A stretch of DNA of 64,000 nt from contig JADKGA010000001.1 of assembly GCA_016717165.1 (NCBI GenBank), positions 248,001 to 312,000 of the forward strand, given 5' to 3'. Position numbers and translations under genes: made by a program. The DNA is from Candidatus Lutibacillus vidarii (GTDB lineage: Bacteria > Actinomycetota > Actinomycetes > Actinomycetales > Dermatophilaceae). The notes below the pieces were generated by a model. It was given only the letters and a program-made list of their open reading frames with translations. It was not told the DNA's origin and did not search any database. Position 1 is the stretch's first letter. The number at the start of each line of letters is the position of its first letter. Below, one piece after another: positions 36,001 to 44,005 of the stretch.

Positions 36001-37595
36001 GAGTGCAGGCACTCAAGCCGGGGTGTGTCGTGCCAGGTACTGACGACACCACTATGACAAGCGCCACCTACGAGGTCCCGCCGCCAGCACTGGGGATCAC
36101 CCTGGTGCTCGACTGCGGTGAGAACGCGACGACGCCCATCACGACGTTGACCGCAACCCCAGGCACGGCCGTGGTCGGGCAGCCCGTTCTGCTCACAGCG
36201 ACTGTTTCTGCTCCTGGTGCCTTACCCACCGGCAGCATCGCCTTCGCAGGGGCCGATGCTTCCGTCTCGGGTTGCTCCGCTCAGCCGTTGAACAGCGGCG
36301 TCGCGACCTGCTCGGTGACGTTCGCCCACGCCACTGCGACTCCGCACGATCTGACCGCCGCGTACTCGGGCGATTCCACGCACCCGCCGTCCACAGGGCA
36401 TCTCTCGTTGGCGGTGTCGCCGGCCACGCCGGTGATCACCTGGGCGGCTCCCGCGGACATCAACTACCCGACACCGCTGGGACCAACCCAACTCAACGCT
36501 ACTGCTGACGTATCAGGTTCGTTCGTCTATACCCTGCACTCCGGCGGCAGTGCCAACGGTGGAGTGCTGCACGCCGGCAGCGGGCAACTGATCGACGCGG
36601 TGTTCACCCCGCAGAACCCAATCGACTACACGACCGCGACGGCGCAGGTGTCGATCACGGTCAGGCCGGGGAACCAGGTAATCGTCGTCGATCCGGTCGA
36701 GCCCGCGACGCTGGGGTCGGGTACGACAACGGTGACCGCGCACGGGGGTGAGTCTGGCCTTCCGGTGGTTCTGGCCAGCAGCACCTCGGCGGTCTGCACG
36801 GTGACGTCGGCGACCGGGGCTCCCACTACCACCGCCACGGTGAGCATCCTCTCGGTGGGCACGTGCACGCTCACGGCATCGCAGGCTGGCAACACCGACT
36901 GGGCAGCCGCGCCGGACGTAAGCGTGTCCTTCGCAGTGGTCGCGCCCGCGAACTCCCCGACCGTCGACGTGACCGTCTCGCGTGACATGTCGGGCAGTGG
37001 CAGCCTCACCTCGCCGGCGTTCACGACGAGCGGGTCCGGTGAGCTGATCCTGGCGTTCGTCTCGATCGACGGGCCGAAGTCCGCCGGTGCTCAGCGTGTC
37101 ACCTCGGTGACGGGTGGGGGCCTCGCCTGGAGCCTGGCCACCCGGTCGACGAACGGCTACGGCGCGGCCGAGGTCTGGCAGGCATACGCCACGGCCAAGC
37201 TGAGCAGCGTCAAAGTCGTGGCGAAACTGCACAAGAGCGGGTACGACGGCTCCATCACCGTGACCGCCTTCACCGGGGCCGCGGCCCGAGTCGGCTCCAC
37301 CGCTTCGCGGACCGCCACCAAGGGTGCCGCGTCGGTCACCCTCACTCCCGGCGTCACCGACAGCCGAATCTGGGCAGCAGGCCACAACTGGAACAGCACA
37401 AGCTCCGTGACCACGCCGACATCTCAGACCGTCGTCCACCAGTGGGTCGACCGCAAGGTGAAGGACGTCTTCTGGTCGCAGGCGGTCACCGACGCCAGTG
37501 CGGCGGGAACGCCGGTCACCGTTCGGGTCCTGACACCGGCCAGCGGGCCGTGGCAGCTCGCGGCCGTCGAGGTGCCCTCGGCCGGAACGCGATGA
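33045..37595 (+). CDS. Secreted multidomain subtilisin-like serine protease (S8) with NIDO and Ig-like domains
   Basis: About 1516 residues. ATG 33045 has GGGGTGG upstream; an in-frame GTG at 33036 is the alternative. Order: signal peptide (to about 32); I9-like propeptide (about 65-170); S8 domain with Asp198 (VAVLDSGIDW), His257 (NNHHGTNVSG), Asn356 and Ser440 (SGTSQAAPHVAG); a NIDO-like domain (NNNGNVTFQGP, IIAPFFADVDTRG); a carboxypeptidase-regulatory-like fold (GSVRSVGGQQLSGAPVQAC); bacterial Ig-like domains (TPGTAVVGQPVLLTATVSAPG, SGDSTHPPSTG); and a beta-rich C-terminus. There is no LPxTG or transmembrane anchor, so it is probably released or held by its domains. No frame break in 4.5 kb. 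A terminator follows at 37626. Confidence 0.93.
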   Translation: MSLYESLRKRPWALGFVAAAAVIVAGAQPSVADPVTESSPAATRSDTKPAGWAVAASVGSDVRAAVAKGGADVIVGYDPSEGLAKAQAQIQRANTKAQRTAAAREAFSAFSATKRAVTGKIGRGFGVKRDFDHLPVQLVHVDSPAGLNVLAASPGIVSIQLPQQRTIDAVPTNLSLIKQPEAAAAGYTGSGVTVAVLDSGIDWTLPGVNGAFGDCSNGPGTPGCRIANFATTVRWPDGVPICTDELFNNDVDVNNHHGTNVSGVVAEVAPGARLDVIKVFRIDDCQTGHVTADDGDVLAALNSVIIDAAAHNTRAVNLSLGNSQTYYNTHCSDSAYAQAFQSLRAVGVVPVVAAGNDAFQNGTFQPGGGISDPACASGALSVGAVYSWNLPGPHSWQGGCRDEDPTADTIACFSQTSQLLGLLAPGVLVRAAGVVLSGTSQAAPHVAGAVADLVSANPHATSQQIVRALTSTGPLVTDPRDASVTKHRLDIAAAAAEVQKPQAEVDDVACTTTPIPANDDGSSPAVALPFVADFFGTSYSQAYVNNNGNVTFQGPQATFTPFTLNASVPPIIAPFFADVDTRGAGSGLVTYGVTTYGSRPALCVDWNNVGYYAAHTDQLNSFQLLLVDRGDVGAGDFDIIMNYDTLNWETGDASGGAGGMGGTPAGAGYSAGDSDAAHFLQLPGSLISNGLLDTNADVPNTALVNGSRGSLQRGRYIFPVRNGAPPGAATITGSVRSVGGQQLSGAPVQACPTAGGSCVVGFTASDGHYTIVGLSPRSYLLTALPPAGSTALSAQAGPIVVSTGSTVTVDLVLPGPTPPPADTTITSHGTTGDGIPVLLWTDPISLDTAACTGGTADYAITLGGSVVRSGELVGTPAGSGRFHADVASFYPLHGDASVRIIETCPGQEPTTIDFSIYIDPSGNVVNTLGQPVDGATVTLLRADTSSGPFEAVPDGSAILSPSARSNPETTGTDGVFHWDVLAGFYRVQALKPGCVVPGTDDTTMTSATYEVPPPALGITLVLDCGENATTPITTLTATPGTAVVGQPVLLTATVSAPGALPTGSIAFAGADASVSGCSAQPLNSGVATCSVTFAHATATPHDLTAAYSGDSTHPPSTGHLSLAVSPATPVITWAAPADINYPTPLGPTQLNATADVSGSFVYTLHSGGSANGGVLHAGSGQLIDAVFTPQNPIDYTTATAQVSITVRPGNQVIVVDPVEPATLGSGTTTVTAHGGESGLPVVLASSTSAVCTVTSATGAPTTTATVSILSVGTCTLTASQAGNTDWAAAPDVSVSFAVVAPANSPTVDVTVSRDMSGSGSLTSPAFTTSGSGELILAFVSIDGPKSAGAQRVTSVTGGGLAWSLATRSTNGYGAAEVWQAYATAKLSSVKVVAKLHKSGYDGSITVTAFTGAAARVGSTASRTATKGAASVTLTPGVTDSRIWAAGHNWNSTSSVTTPTSQTVVHQWVDRKVKDVFWSQAVTDASAAGTPVTVRVLTPASGPWQLAAVEVPSAGTR

Positions 37596-37625
37596 CGCCG
37601 AAGTCGCTGGCAGTCGATCGGGCTA

Positions 37626-37654
37626 TCCCGATGAGGGGTGGTCCCTCATCGGGA
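37626..37654 (+). terminator. Hairpin terminator after the S8 protease gene
   Basis: TCCCGATGAGGG / CCCTCATCGGGA with a 5-nt loop, about 30 nt after the stop. Confidence 0.85.
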
Positions 37655-37739
37655 GAGCCCGGCTGGTTTGGGGGTTGAGGAGTCGTCGCTGAGCATTGGC
37701 TACCAGGGGATGCCATTGCCGTAGTAGAGACGAAAGCCC

Positions 37740-37840
37740 GACGCTCCTTTACGGTCGACTGGCACGGGGCCGACGGTTGAGTTGGGCCATTTCGGATCCC
37801 ACCTCTCTCGGTACGTCGTTCTGAACCGCAAAGGAGCGTC
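37740..37840. repeat. 101-bp segment bounded by 15-bp inverted repeats
   Basis: GACGCTCCTTTACGG (37740-37754) and CCGCAAAGGAGCGTC (37826-37840) are inverted repeats with one mismatch and no coding sequence between them. It could be a small non-autonomous element or a long hairpin. No target duplication is evident. Confidence 0.5.
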
Positions 37841-38625
37841 AACGGACCTTTGCACGCACGAACTATCGAAGCGCTAGGTAGACCACCCCAGCGACGAGCG
37901 CTCCGACAACTGCGCCGACGAGGACTTGCCGCCAGGTATGTCGGCCCACGGTCGTGCGAGCCCATCCCACTAGACCGTATGGAGTGACCGCTCGTGGTGT
38001 CGGCGGCACGTGAAGACTGACCCCCTGACGGCAGCCGAAAGTTGACCCCCTGCCGGATCCTGAATCTCTGTTCGAGGTCAGGAGGAAGCGGGTGTTGGAC
38101 GTGGAGGACTGGGCGGAGATCCGTCGGTTGCACCGGTCGGAGAAGATGCCGATCAAGGTGATCGCGCGGGTTGTGGGGTGCTCGAAGAACACGGTGAAGG
38201 CGGCGTTGCGGTCTTCGGGGCCGCCGGAGTATCACCGGAAGGCACCGGGCTCAATCGTTGATGAGGTCGAGCCGAGGATTCGTGAGCTGCTCGCGGCGTG
38301 CCCGACGATGCCGGCGACGGTGGTGGCCGAGCGGATCGGGTGGACTCGCTCGATTCGGGTGCTGCGCACTCGGGTCTCGGAGTTGCGGCCGGTGTACCTG
38401 CCGCCGGACCCGGCTTCACGGACGACGTACCGGCCGGGTGAGGTGGCCCAGTTCGACTTCTGGTTCCCGCCGACCACGGTCCCGGTCGGTGCTGGGCAGG
38501 AGCGGATGGCCACGCAATTGCCGGTGTTGACGATGGCGTTGGGTTACTCGAGGTGGCGGGACGGGATCCTGATTCCGTCCCGGTCGGCCGAGGACTTGTT
38601 CGCTGGCTGGTGGACCCTGCTTGAG

Positions 38626-40151
38626 GGCTCTTCGAACTTAGCCGGGCATCTCGTTGAGGGCTGTTGACGCCCGTCGGTGTTGGCGGGTGCAGGCCCAGCG
38701 TATGCGGCGGCGGTGGTTGTCGACGTTGCGGAAGCCGAAGGCGTTGCGTCCTTGGTGTTTCGCGAGCCGGTTGTAGCCCTCGGATCGGGCGTTGGAGTAG
38801 CCGGTGGTGATGGCTGCTTCGACGGCGGGCCACCAGGTCTCGATGGTCGCGGCGAGCCGGTGGACCTCGGGGATCTCGCAGGCAGCGGCCTGGGCATAGA
38901 ACCGCCACAGTCGGTGGGAGATGACCGACCGGTCCGGGACGGCGCTGCCGGGGGTCGGTGCGAGGGCCAGGAGCTGGCGCAGGTTCTCCTTGACGGTGTA
39001 GGCGTGCAGGATCTCGATGCCGGGGTCACCGGCGTCGATCAGCTCGTTCCACATCCGGGCGAACGAGGCGGGGGCGAGCCGTTCGTGGGCGGTCAGCAGC
39101 CGGCGCCGGCGGGCCCACTCGGGGTCGGTCTTGCGGCCGCGGCGGCCGCGGTACTCGCGGGTGGCTCGCTGCCGGACGTCGGTGAGCATGTCGTTGGCGA
39201 GCTGGATCAGGTGGAACCTGTCGGCGACCACGACCGCGTGCGGGAGTGCGTCGGTGGCGGCCTTGAGGTAGGAGGCGGACAGGTCGATCGTGATGTGGCT
39301 GATCCCGGCCCGCCAGGCCTCGGGCTGCTCGCCCAGCCACCCAGTCACGGCGGCGGCCGTGCGCCCGTCGACGTGGGCGAGCAGCCCGCCGGTGCCGGCG
39401 GCGTCGACGATCCCGGTGTGCCACCGGTCCGCGGCGACGGTCCACCGGCTCGTGACGGGGTCCTGGACCCACTTCGGTTTGCCGCGGCGGGTCTCATCGA
39501 CCCCCAGCACCCTGATCGGCGGCAGTGGCTGGGCCAGCACGCCCTGCACGTGCGCGACGAACGCGGCGTGGGCGACCGGCCACGACACCCGGTAGTGCTC
39601 CGCGCCGGCCTGCACACACGAGAACCGTTCCGCAACACCGGCCCCGCACTCCTGCCGGAGCCGGGTCGTGACCCGGGCCCGGGCCGGGACCGCCGGAATC
39701 GATTCGGTGAACGACCCCCGCGGACACGCGCCCTCCCGACACCTCCACCGCCGCTTGCGCCACTGCAGCCGGACCGGCCCCGCACCGTAGGGGATGTCCC
39801 GCGGCCAGGTCACCACGTTGCCCTTCACCGACGAGGAGAACACCCCACAGGTCGGGCACGCCGTCGCCGACTCATCAACGGTGACGACGTACGCCACCCG
39901 ACCCCCGGCGTCGCCGTCCGGCACGACATCGACGACGGCCAGCCCCTCAATCCCCAACAACAACGACGCCGGACGCGACCGCCGGACAGCCTGAACGTGC
40001 GTACCCTGAACCAAGCCCGTGACCTCGCATCGTGACCATGAACTGCTTCGACAACAGCCATGATCACCTGGGGGTGCCCCCTCTGGGGGAGGTCACGGGC
40101 CCTACCGCGTCACCGCGAAGGACCGGCGTGCCCGGCTAAGTTCGAAGAGCC
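38626..40151 (-). mobile_element. ISL3-family element inserted in istA
   Basis: Terminal inverted repeats GGCTCTTCGAACTTAGCCGG (38626) and its complement ending at 40151. A perfect 8-bp target duplication TGCTTGAG (38618-38625 and 40152-40159) is typical of ISL3. 1526 bp. Confidence 0.95.
38638..40014 (-). CDS. ISL3-family transposase
   Basis: 458 residues from TTG 40014. An N-terminal zinc-finger-like motif (ACPTCG, and CREGACPRG) precedes an HTH and the DDE domain: LGVDETRRGKPKW (first Asp), TIDLSASYLKAATDAL (second Asp), and near the end TGYSNARSEGYNRLAKHQGRN with the catalytic Glu and conserved NNxAK-like helix. No stop or frameshift, and both inverted repeats and the duplication are perfect. 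This is one of the best-preserved elements in the island and probably a late arrival. Confidence 0.93.
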   Translation of the reverse strand: MVQGTHVQAVRRSRPASLLLGIEGLAVVDVVPDGDAGGRVAYVVTVDESATACPTCGVFSSSVKGNVVTWPRDIPYGAGPVRLQWRKRRWRCREGACPRGSFTESIPAVPARARVTTRLRQECGAGVAERFSCVQAGAEHYRVSWPVAHAAFVAHVQGVLAQPLPPIRVLGVDETRRGKPKWVQDPVTSRWTVAADRWHTGIVDAAGTGGLLAHVDGRTAAAVTGWLGEQPEAWRAGISHITIDLSASYLKAATDALPHAVVVADRFHLIQLANDMLTDVRQRATREYRGRRGRKTDPEWARRRRLLTAHERLAPASFARMWNELIDAGDPGIEILHAYTVKENLRQLLALAPTPGSAVPDRSVISHRLWRFYAQAAACEIPEVHRLAATIETWWPAVEAAITTGYSNARSEGYNRLAKHQGRNAFGFRNVDNHRRRIRWACTRQHRRASTALNEMPG

Positions 40152-40854
40152 TGCTTGAGCGGCTCGGGCGGGTGCCGCGGGTGTTGGTGTGGGACGGAGA
40201 GGGCGCGGTCGGGAAGTACCGTCCGGGGGAGCCGTTGCTGACCGAGGCTACCCACGCTTTCCGGGGACTGCTCGGGACGAAGGTGATCATCTGTCGCCCC
40301 GGGGACCCGGAGGCCAAGGGGCTGCTGGAGCGGACCCACGACCATTACGAGAAGAGCTTCCTGCCCGGCCGCAGGTTCGCCTCGCCGAAGGACTTCAACA
40401 CCCAGTTCGGCTCGTGGGTCGCCGGGTCGAACGAGCGCACGATGCGCGTGCTGGGGTGCCGTCCGGTCGAGCGGGTCGCCGCTGACCGGGCGGGCATGTT
40501 GCCGTTGCCGCCGGTGCCTGCGGTGACCGGGTGGCGGTGGTCGACTCGGCTGCCCCGGGACCACTACGTCCGTCTCGACGGCAACGACTACTCGATCCAC
40601 CCGGCCGTGATCGGGCGCCGGATCGAGGTCGTCGCCGACCTTGAGCACGTGAGGGTGTCCTGTGACGGGCAGCCCGTCGCCTGCCACGACCGGTCCTGGG
40701 CCAAGCACCAGACGTTCACCGACCCATCCCACGCGGCCGCGGCCGACCTGTTGCGTCGCAAGCGCTGGCAACTACCGCGTCCGCTCGGCGTCGACGAGGT
40801 CGAGCAGCGGGACCTTTCGGTGTACGACGACCTCTGCGGTGAGGTGGCGATCTG

Positions 40855-41649
40855 ATGGCCACCCCGAAGACGACAAGCCGAGACGTGACCAGCGAGCTGG
40901 AGTTCCTCACCCGCGCATTGAAGACGCCCTCACTGCGTGAAGCAGTCCCACGGCTGGCCGACCGGGCCCGGGATGCCTCTTGGACATTTGAGGAGTTCCT
41001 CGCCGCATGCCTGCAACGGGAGGTGGCCGCACGCGAGTCTCACGGCGGTGAAGGCCGAATCCGCGCTGCACGTTTTCCGCCCCGCAAGTCGTTGGAGGAC
41101 TTCGACTTCGACCACGCCCGCGGCCTCAAACGCCAGTCCATCGCCCACCTCGGTGGCCTGGACTTCATCACCGCGAAAGAGAACGTCGTGTTTCTCGGCC
41201 CGCCCGGCACCGGCAAGACCCATTTGGCGACCGGGATCGCGATCCGTGCCTGCCAAGCCGGGCACCGAGTCCAGTTCGCCACCGCCTCAGAATGGGTCGA
41301 CCGGCTCGCCAGCGCTCACCACGACGGTCGACTCCAGGACGAACTGCGCCGCCTACTGCGCTACCCGCTGCTCGTGATCGACGAGGTCGGATACATCCCC
41401 TTCGAGCCCGAAGCGGCGAACCTGTTCTTCCAACTCGTCTCCTCCCGATACGAACGCGCGAGCCTCATTGTCACCTCCAACAAGCCGTTCGGACGGTGGG
41501 GCGAAGTCTTCGGCGACGACGTCGTCGCCGCCGCCATGATCGACCGGCTCGTACACCACGCCGACGTCATCAACCTCCGAGGCGACTCCTACCGCCTCAA
41601 AGACCGAGACCTCGGCCGCATCCCCGCGGCCACCACCGAAGAGAACTAG
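40855..41649 (+). CDS. istB: IS21 IstB ATPase (transposition helper), element 1
   Basis: 264 residues, AAA+ ATPase of the DnaC/IstB family. Walker A is FLGPPGTGKTHLATGIAIRA (about residues 119-138), Walker B LLVIDEVGYIPFEPEA, and sensor 1 ASLIVTSNKPFGRWGEVF. It starts at ATG 40855, overlapping the istA stop. The stop TAG lies within the 4-bp target duplication of IS1380-B, so the protein is intact although its IS is interrupted right after it. The family loads the IstA transpososome on DNA. Confidence 0.95.
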   Translation: MATPKTTSRDVTSELEFLTRALKTPSLREAVPRLADRARDASWTFEEFLAACLQREVAARESHGGEGRIRAARFPPRKSLEDFDFDHARGLKRQSIAHLGGLDFITAKENVVFLGPPGTGKTHLATGIAIRACQAGHRVQFATASEWVDRLASAHHDGRLQDELRRLLRYPLLVIDEVGYIPFEPEAANLFFQLVSSRYERASLIVTSNKPFGRWGEVFGDDVVAAAMIDRLVHHADVINLRGDSYRLKDRDLGRIPAATTEEN

Positions 41650-43349
41650 CCTCGAGATTTCACGGTACCGGGCTGGTGGGGGGTGTGCCGGTGACGTGAA
41701 AGGTGCCCCTGAACTGGGAAGATGGCGATTGCGACGTCGTCATCTCATCCAGCTCGAGGAGCACCTTCCAGGTGAACAAGCCTACCGCCTTGTATCCCCG
41801 TCTCCACGTCGACGCGGCGCCGGTCGGTGCGGCCGGTCAAGCGGGCGGGGTCCTGCTGACGGCCGCCGCGGAGGCCACCGGGTTGGCGCGGGGTTGCGCA
41901 CAGCGCTGGCGCCGTGGCGTAGGCCGTTGGCGGTGCACGACCCGGCCAAGGTGATCCTCGATCTGGCGGTGGCGGTCGCGTTGGGTGGCGACGCGCTGGC
42001 CGACGCGGCGGTCGTCCGCAGCGAACCGGGTGTGTACGGGCCGGTGGCGTCGGAGGCGACGATCTCGCGGACGATCGCGGCGCTGGCCAAGAACGCCAGG
42101 AAGGTGGAGCGTGCGGTCGCCGCGGCCCGGAAGGCCGCGCGGCAGGCCGCGTGGCAACGGGCGGGAACCGACGCCCCGAACCACGAGATCTCAGCGACGA
42201 ACCCGGTGGTCGTGGACATCGACGCGACGATCATCCTCGCGCACAGCCAGAAGGAGGCCGCGGCGCCGACGTTCAAGAAGACCTACGGGTTCCATCCGTT
42301 GGTCGCGTTCGTCGACCACGGCCCCGGCGGCGCCGGGGAGCCGTTGACGATGCTGCTGCGCAAGGGCAACGCCGGGTCGAACACGGCGGCCGACCACATC
42401 ACTGTCGCCCGGACGGCCCTGAAGGCGTTGCCCGGTGTGGACGCGTCCCGGCCGGGGAAGAAGGTGTTGGTCCGCACCGACGGCGCCGGAGGCACCCACG
42501 GCTTCCTGGACTGGCTCCACGCCCGCGGCGTGCAGTACTCGGTCGGGTTCACCCTCCCCGCAACGATGCCCGAGCTGTACGCCCTGGTCCCCGAGTCGTG
42601 CTGGCAGGCCGCGCTCGACGCCGACGGCGACATCCGGGAAGGGGCCGCGCTGGTCGAGATCACCGACCTCCTCGCCGGCGCCGGCCTGCTGAAGGGGTAC
42701 CCGCCACGGATGCGGGTCATCGTCCGCCGGGAACGGCCCCACCCCGGCGCCCAGCTCCGCTTCGACGACGTCGACGGCTACCGGCTCACCGCGTTCGCGA
42801 CCAACACGGCCCGCGGCCAACTCGCCGAACTTGAGCTGCGCCACCGCCGGCGCGCCCGCTGTGAGGACCGGATCCGGATCGCCAAGGACACCGGGCTGGC
42901 CAACCTCCCACTGCAAGGGTTCGACCAGAACCGGGTCTGGCTGGTGATCGTCCAGCTCGCCCTGGACCTGACCGCCTGGACCCAGCTGATCGCGCTGCAC
43001 GACACCGACGCTCGACGGTGGGAACCCAAGCGGCTGCGGCTACGCGTGTTCTCCATCGCCGCGACCCTCGCCAGGCGGGGTCGGCGCCTCCTGCTCCACA
43101 TCAAGACCACCGCCCCCTGGGCGGACCTGGTCGTCACCGGGCACGCCCGGCTCGCCGCGGCACCGCCCTGACCCCAGGCCCGCACGTGCCTGACCGACCG
43201 AGCCCGAGCAGCACCCCTCGTCACGTGGAAGACGACGACCACCGGGGACCGACATCCCGGCCCCTGTCACACCCCCACTAGAGAATCAGGCCCCACGGGC
43301 CATCCCGGCGCCGCCCACCCCCACCCAGAGGCCCGATGAAAGATCGAGG
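41650..43349 (+). mobile_element. IS1380-family element B inserted at the istB-1 stop codon
   Basis: 1700 bp, ends CCTCGAG... and ...GATCGAGG, flanked by the 4-bp duplication CTAG (41646-41649 and 43350-43353). Nearly identical to copy A, one base shorter. Confidence 0.93.
41703..43171 (+). pseudogene. IS1380-family transposase, copy B (one-base frameshift)
   Basis: Identical in content to copy A except for GGGG at 41890-41893 where copy A has GGGGG. This shifts the frame after AAAEATGLARG; the remainder (LRTALAPWRRPLAVHD to the end) is intact in the other frame. Given the same pattern in chromosomal genes, the break may be an assembly error and the gene functional. Confidence 0.85.
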
Positions 43350-43496
43350 CTAGCCACTCAGGGGGTCAACATTCTGATGCCGCAAAGGGGTCAGTTTCCG
43401 CTTGCCGTTGACACGTGGTGGGTGGTTGCGGGCCGGGGCCTCACTCACAAACACTCGTGGGTTACCGAGCAGGGGCTGCCTGCTCGGCCTATCCGA

Positions 43497-43889
43497 GGGG
43501 CTGTCCGCCGAACGGTGTTTCCGGCCTGACACGCCAGCGTGGCTGGTGAGGAAGGTTGGTCACTGATGACCGAGACAATGTCGAGTGTGAGCTCGATGCC
43601 CAAGGAAGCTAGGAAGGTGCGGTCGTCCACGGCGACGGCCAGCGAGCGTGCCGCGATCGGTCAGCTGGTCCGTGCGGCCCGGGAACGGGGTGAGGACATC
43701 ACCGGCCCGGACGGGTTGCTCAAATCGATCACCGCGACCGTGTTGGAGGAGGAGATGACCGACCATCTCGGGCACGCCAAGCACAAGGCGCCTGAGGGTG
43801 GGGCGGCCAACATCCGCAACGGGACCCGGTCCAAGACCGTGCTCACGGACGCTGCTGGTCAGGTGCGGATCGAGGTGCCCCGGGACCGG
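43497..43889 (+). mobile_element. IS256-family element D, left-end fragment
   Basis: Starts with the same terminal repeat as IS256-A (GGGGCTGTCCGCCGAACGG) and carries codons for MTETMSSVSSMPKEARKV through LTDAAGQVRIEVPRDR (from ATG 43566). It ends where an IS21 element begins. It retains GGG where copy A has GG, and has a 12-bp in-frame deletion (VLEEEMTD against VLEAALEEEMTD). Confidence 0.85.
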
Positions 43890-44005
43890 TGGTTCTGACA
43901 GCCTGAGTTGGCCCCACCGTGACGGTCCGGGGTGGCCCCACCTGGTCGGCGTGTCGGGTGGTGTGACGGTCTGATCTGGCCCCACCCCGCGCCAGCGTTG
44001 CGACC

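Larger units (their letters stand above)
38092..40855 (+). pseudogene. istA: IS21 istA transposase, split by ISL3
   Basis: Coding parts are 38092-38625 and 40160-40855. It starts GTG 38092 after AGGAGGAAGCGG. The N-terminus has a helix-turn-helix (MPIKVIARVVGCSKNTVK), then the DDE core start (GEVAQFDFWFPP). After the ISL3 insertion come VPRVLVWDGEGAVGK (Asp), LLERTHDHYEKSFLPGR (Glu) and the C-terminal domain. Excising ISL3 with one copy of the 8-bp duplication restores the frame. The stop overlaps the istB start (TGATG), the usual istA-istB coupling. Confidence 0.88.
37998..43413 (+). mobile_element. IS21-family element 1, carrying nested ISL3 and IS1380-B
   Basis: Left end TGTCGGCGGCACGTG and right end (reverse complement TGTCAACGGCAAGCG) share the downstream CTGACCCC motif. 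The 5-bp duplication CGTGG flanks it (37993-37997 and 43414-43418). Without the two nested elements and their duplications it is about 2.18 kb, a normal size for the family. Confidence 0.9.
37863..43496 (-). pseudogene. PAP2-like phosphatase/membrane protein fragment, split by IS21-1
   Basis: Coding remains are 43496-43414 and 37997-37863. Joined across the IS21-1 target duplication CGTGG they read RVFVSEAPARNHPPRAVTPYGLVGWARTTVGRHTWRQVLVGAVVGALVAGVVYLALR (in short segments), ending at a TAG. GRHTWRQVLVGAVVGALVAG resembles the last motif of PAP2-type phosphatases (Arg/His followed by a glycine-rich helix). IS256-D has removed everything upstream. The family call is tentative, because only the final helices remain. 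Confidence 0.55.
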
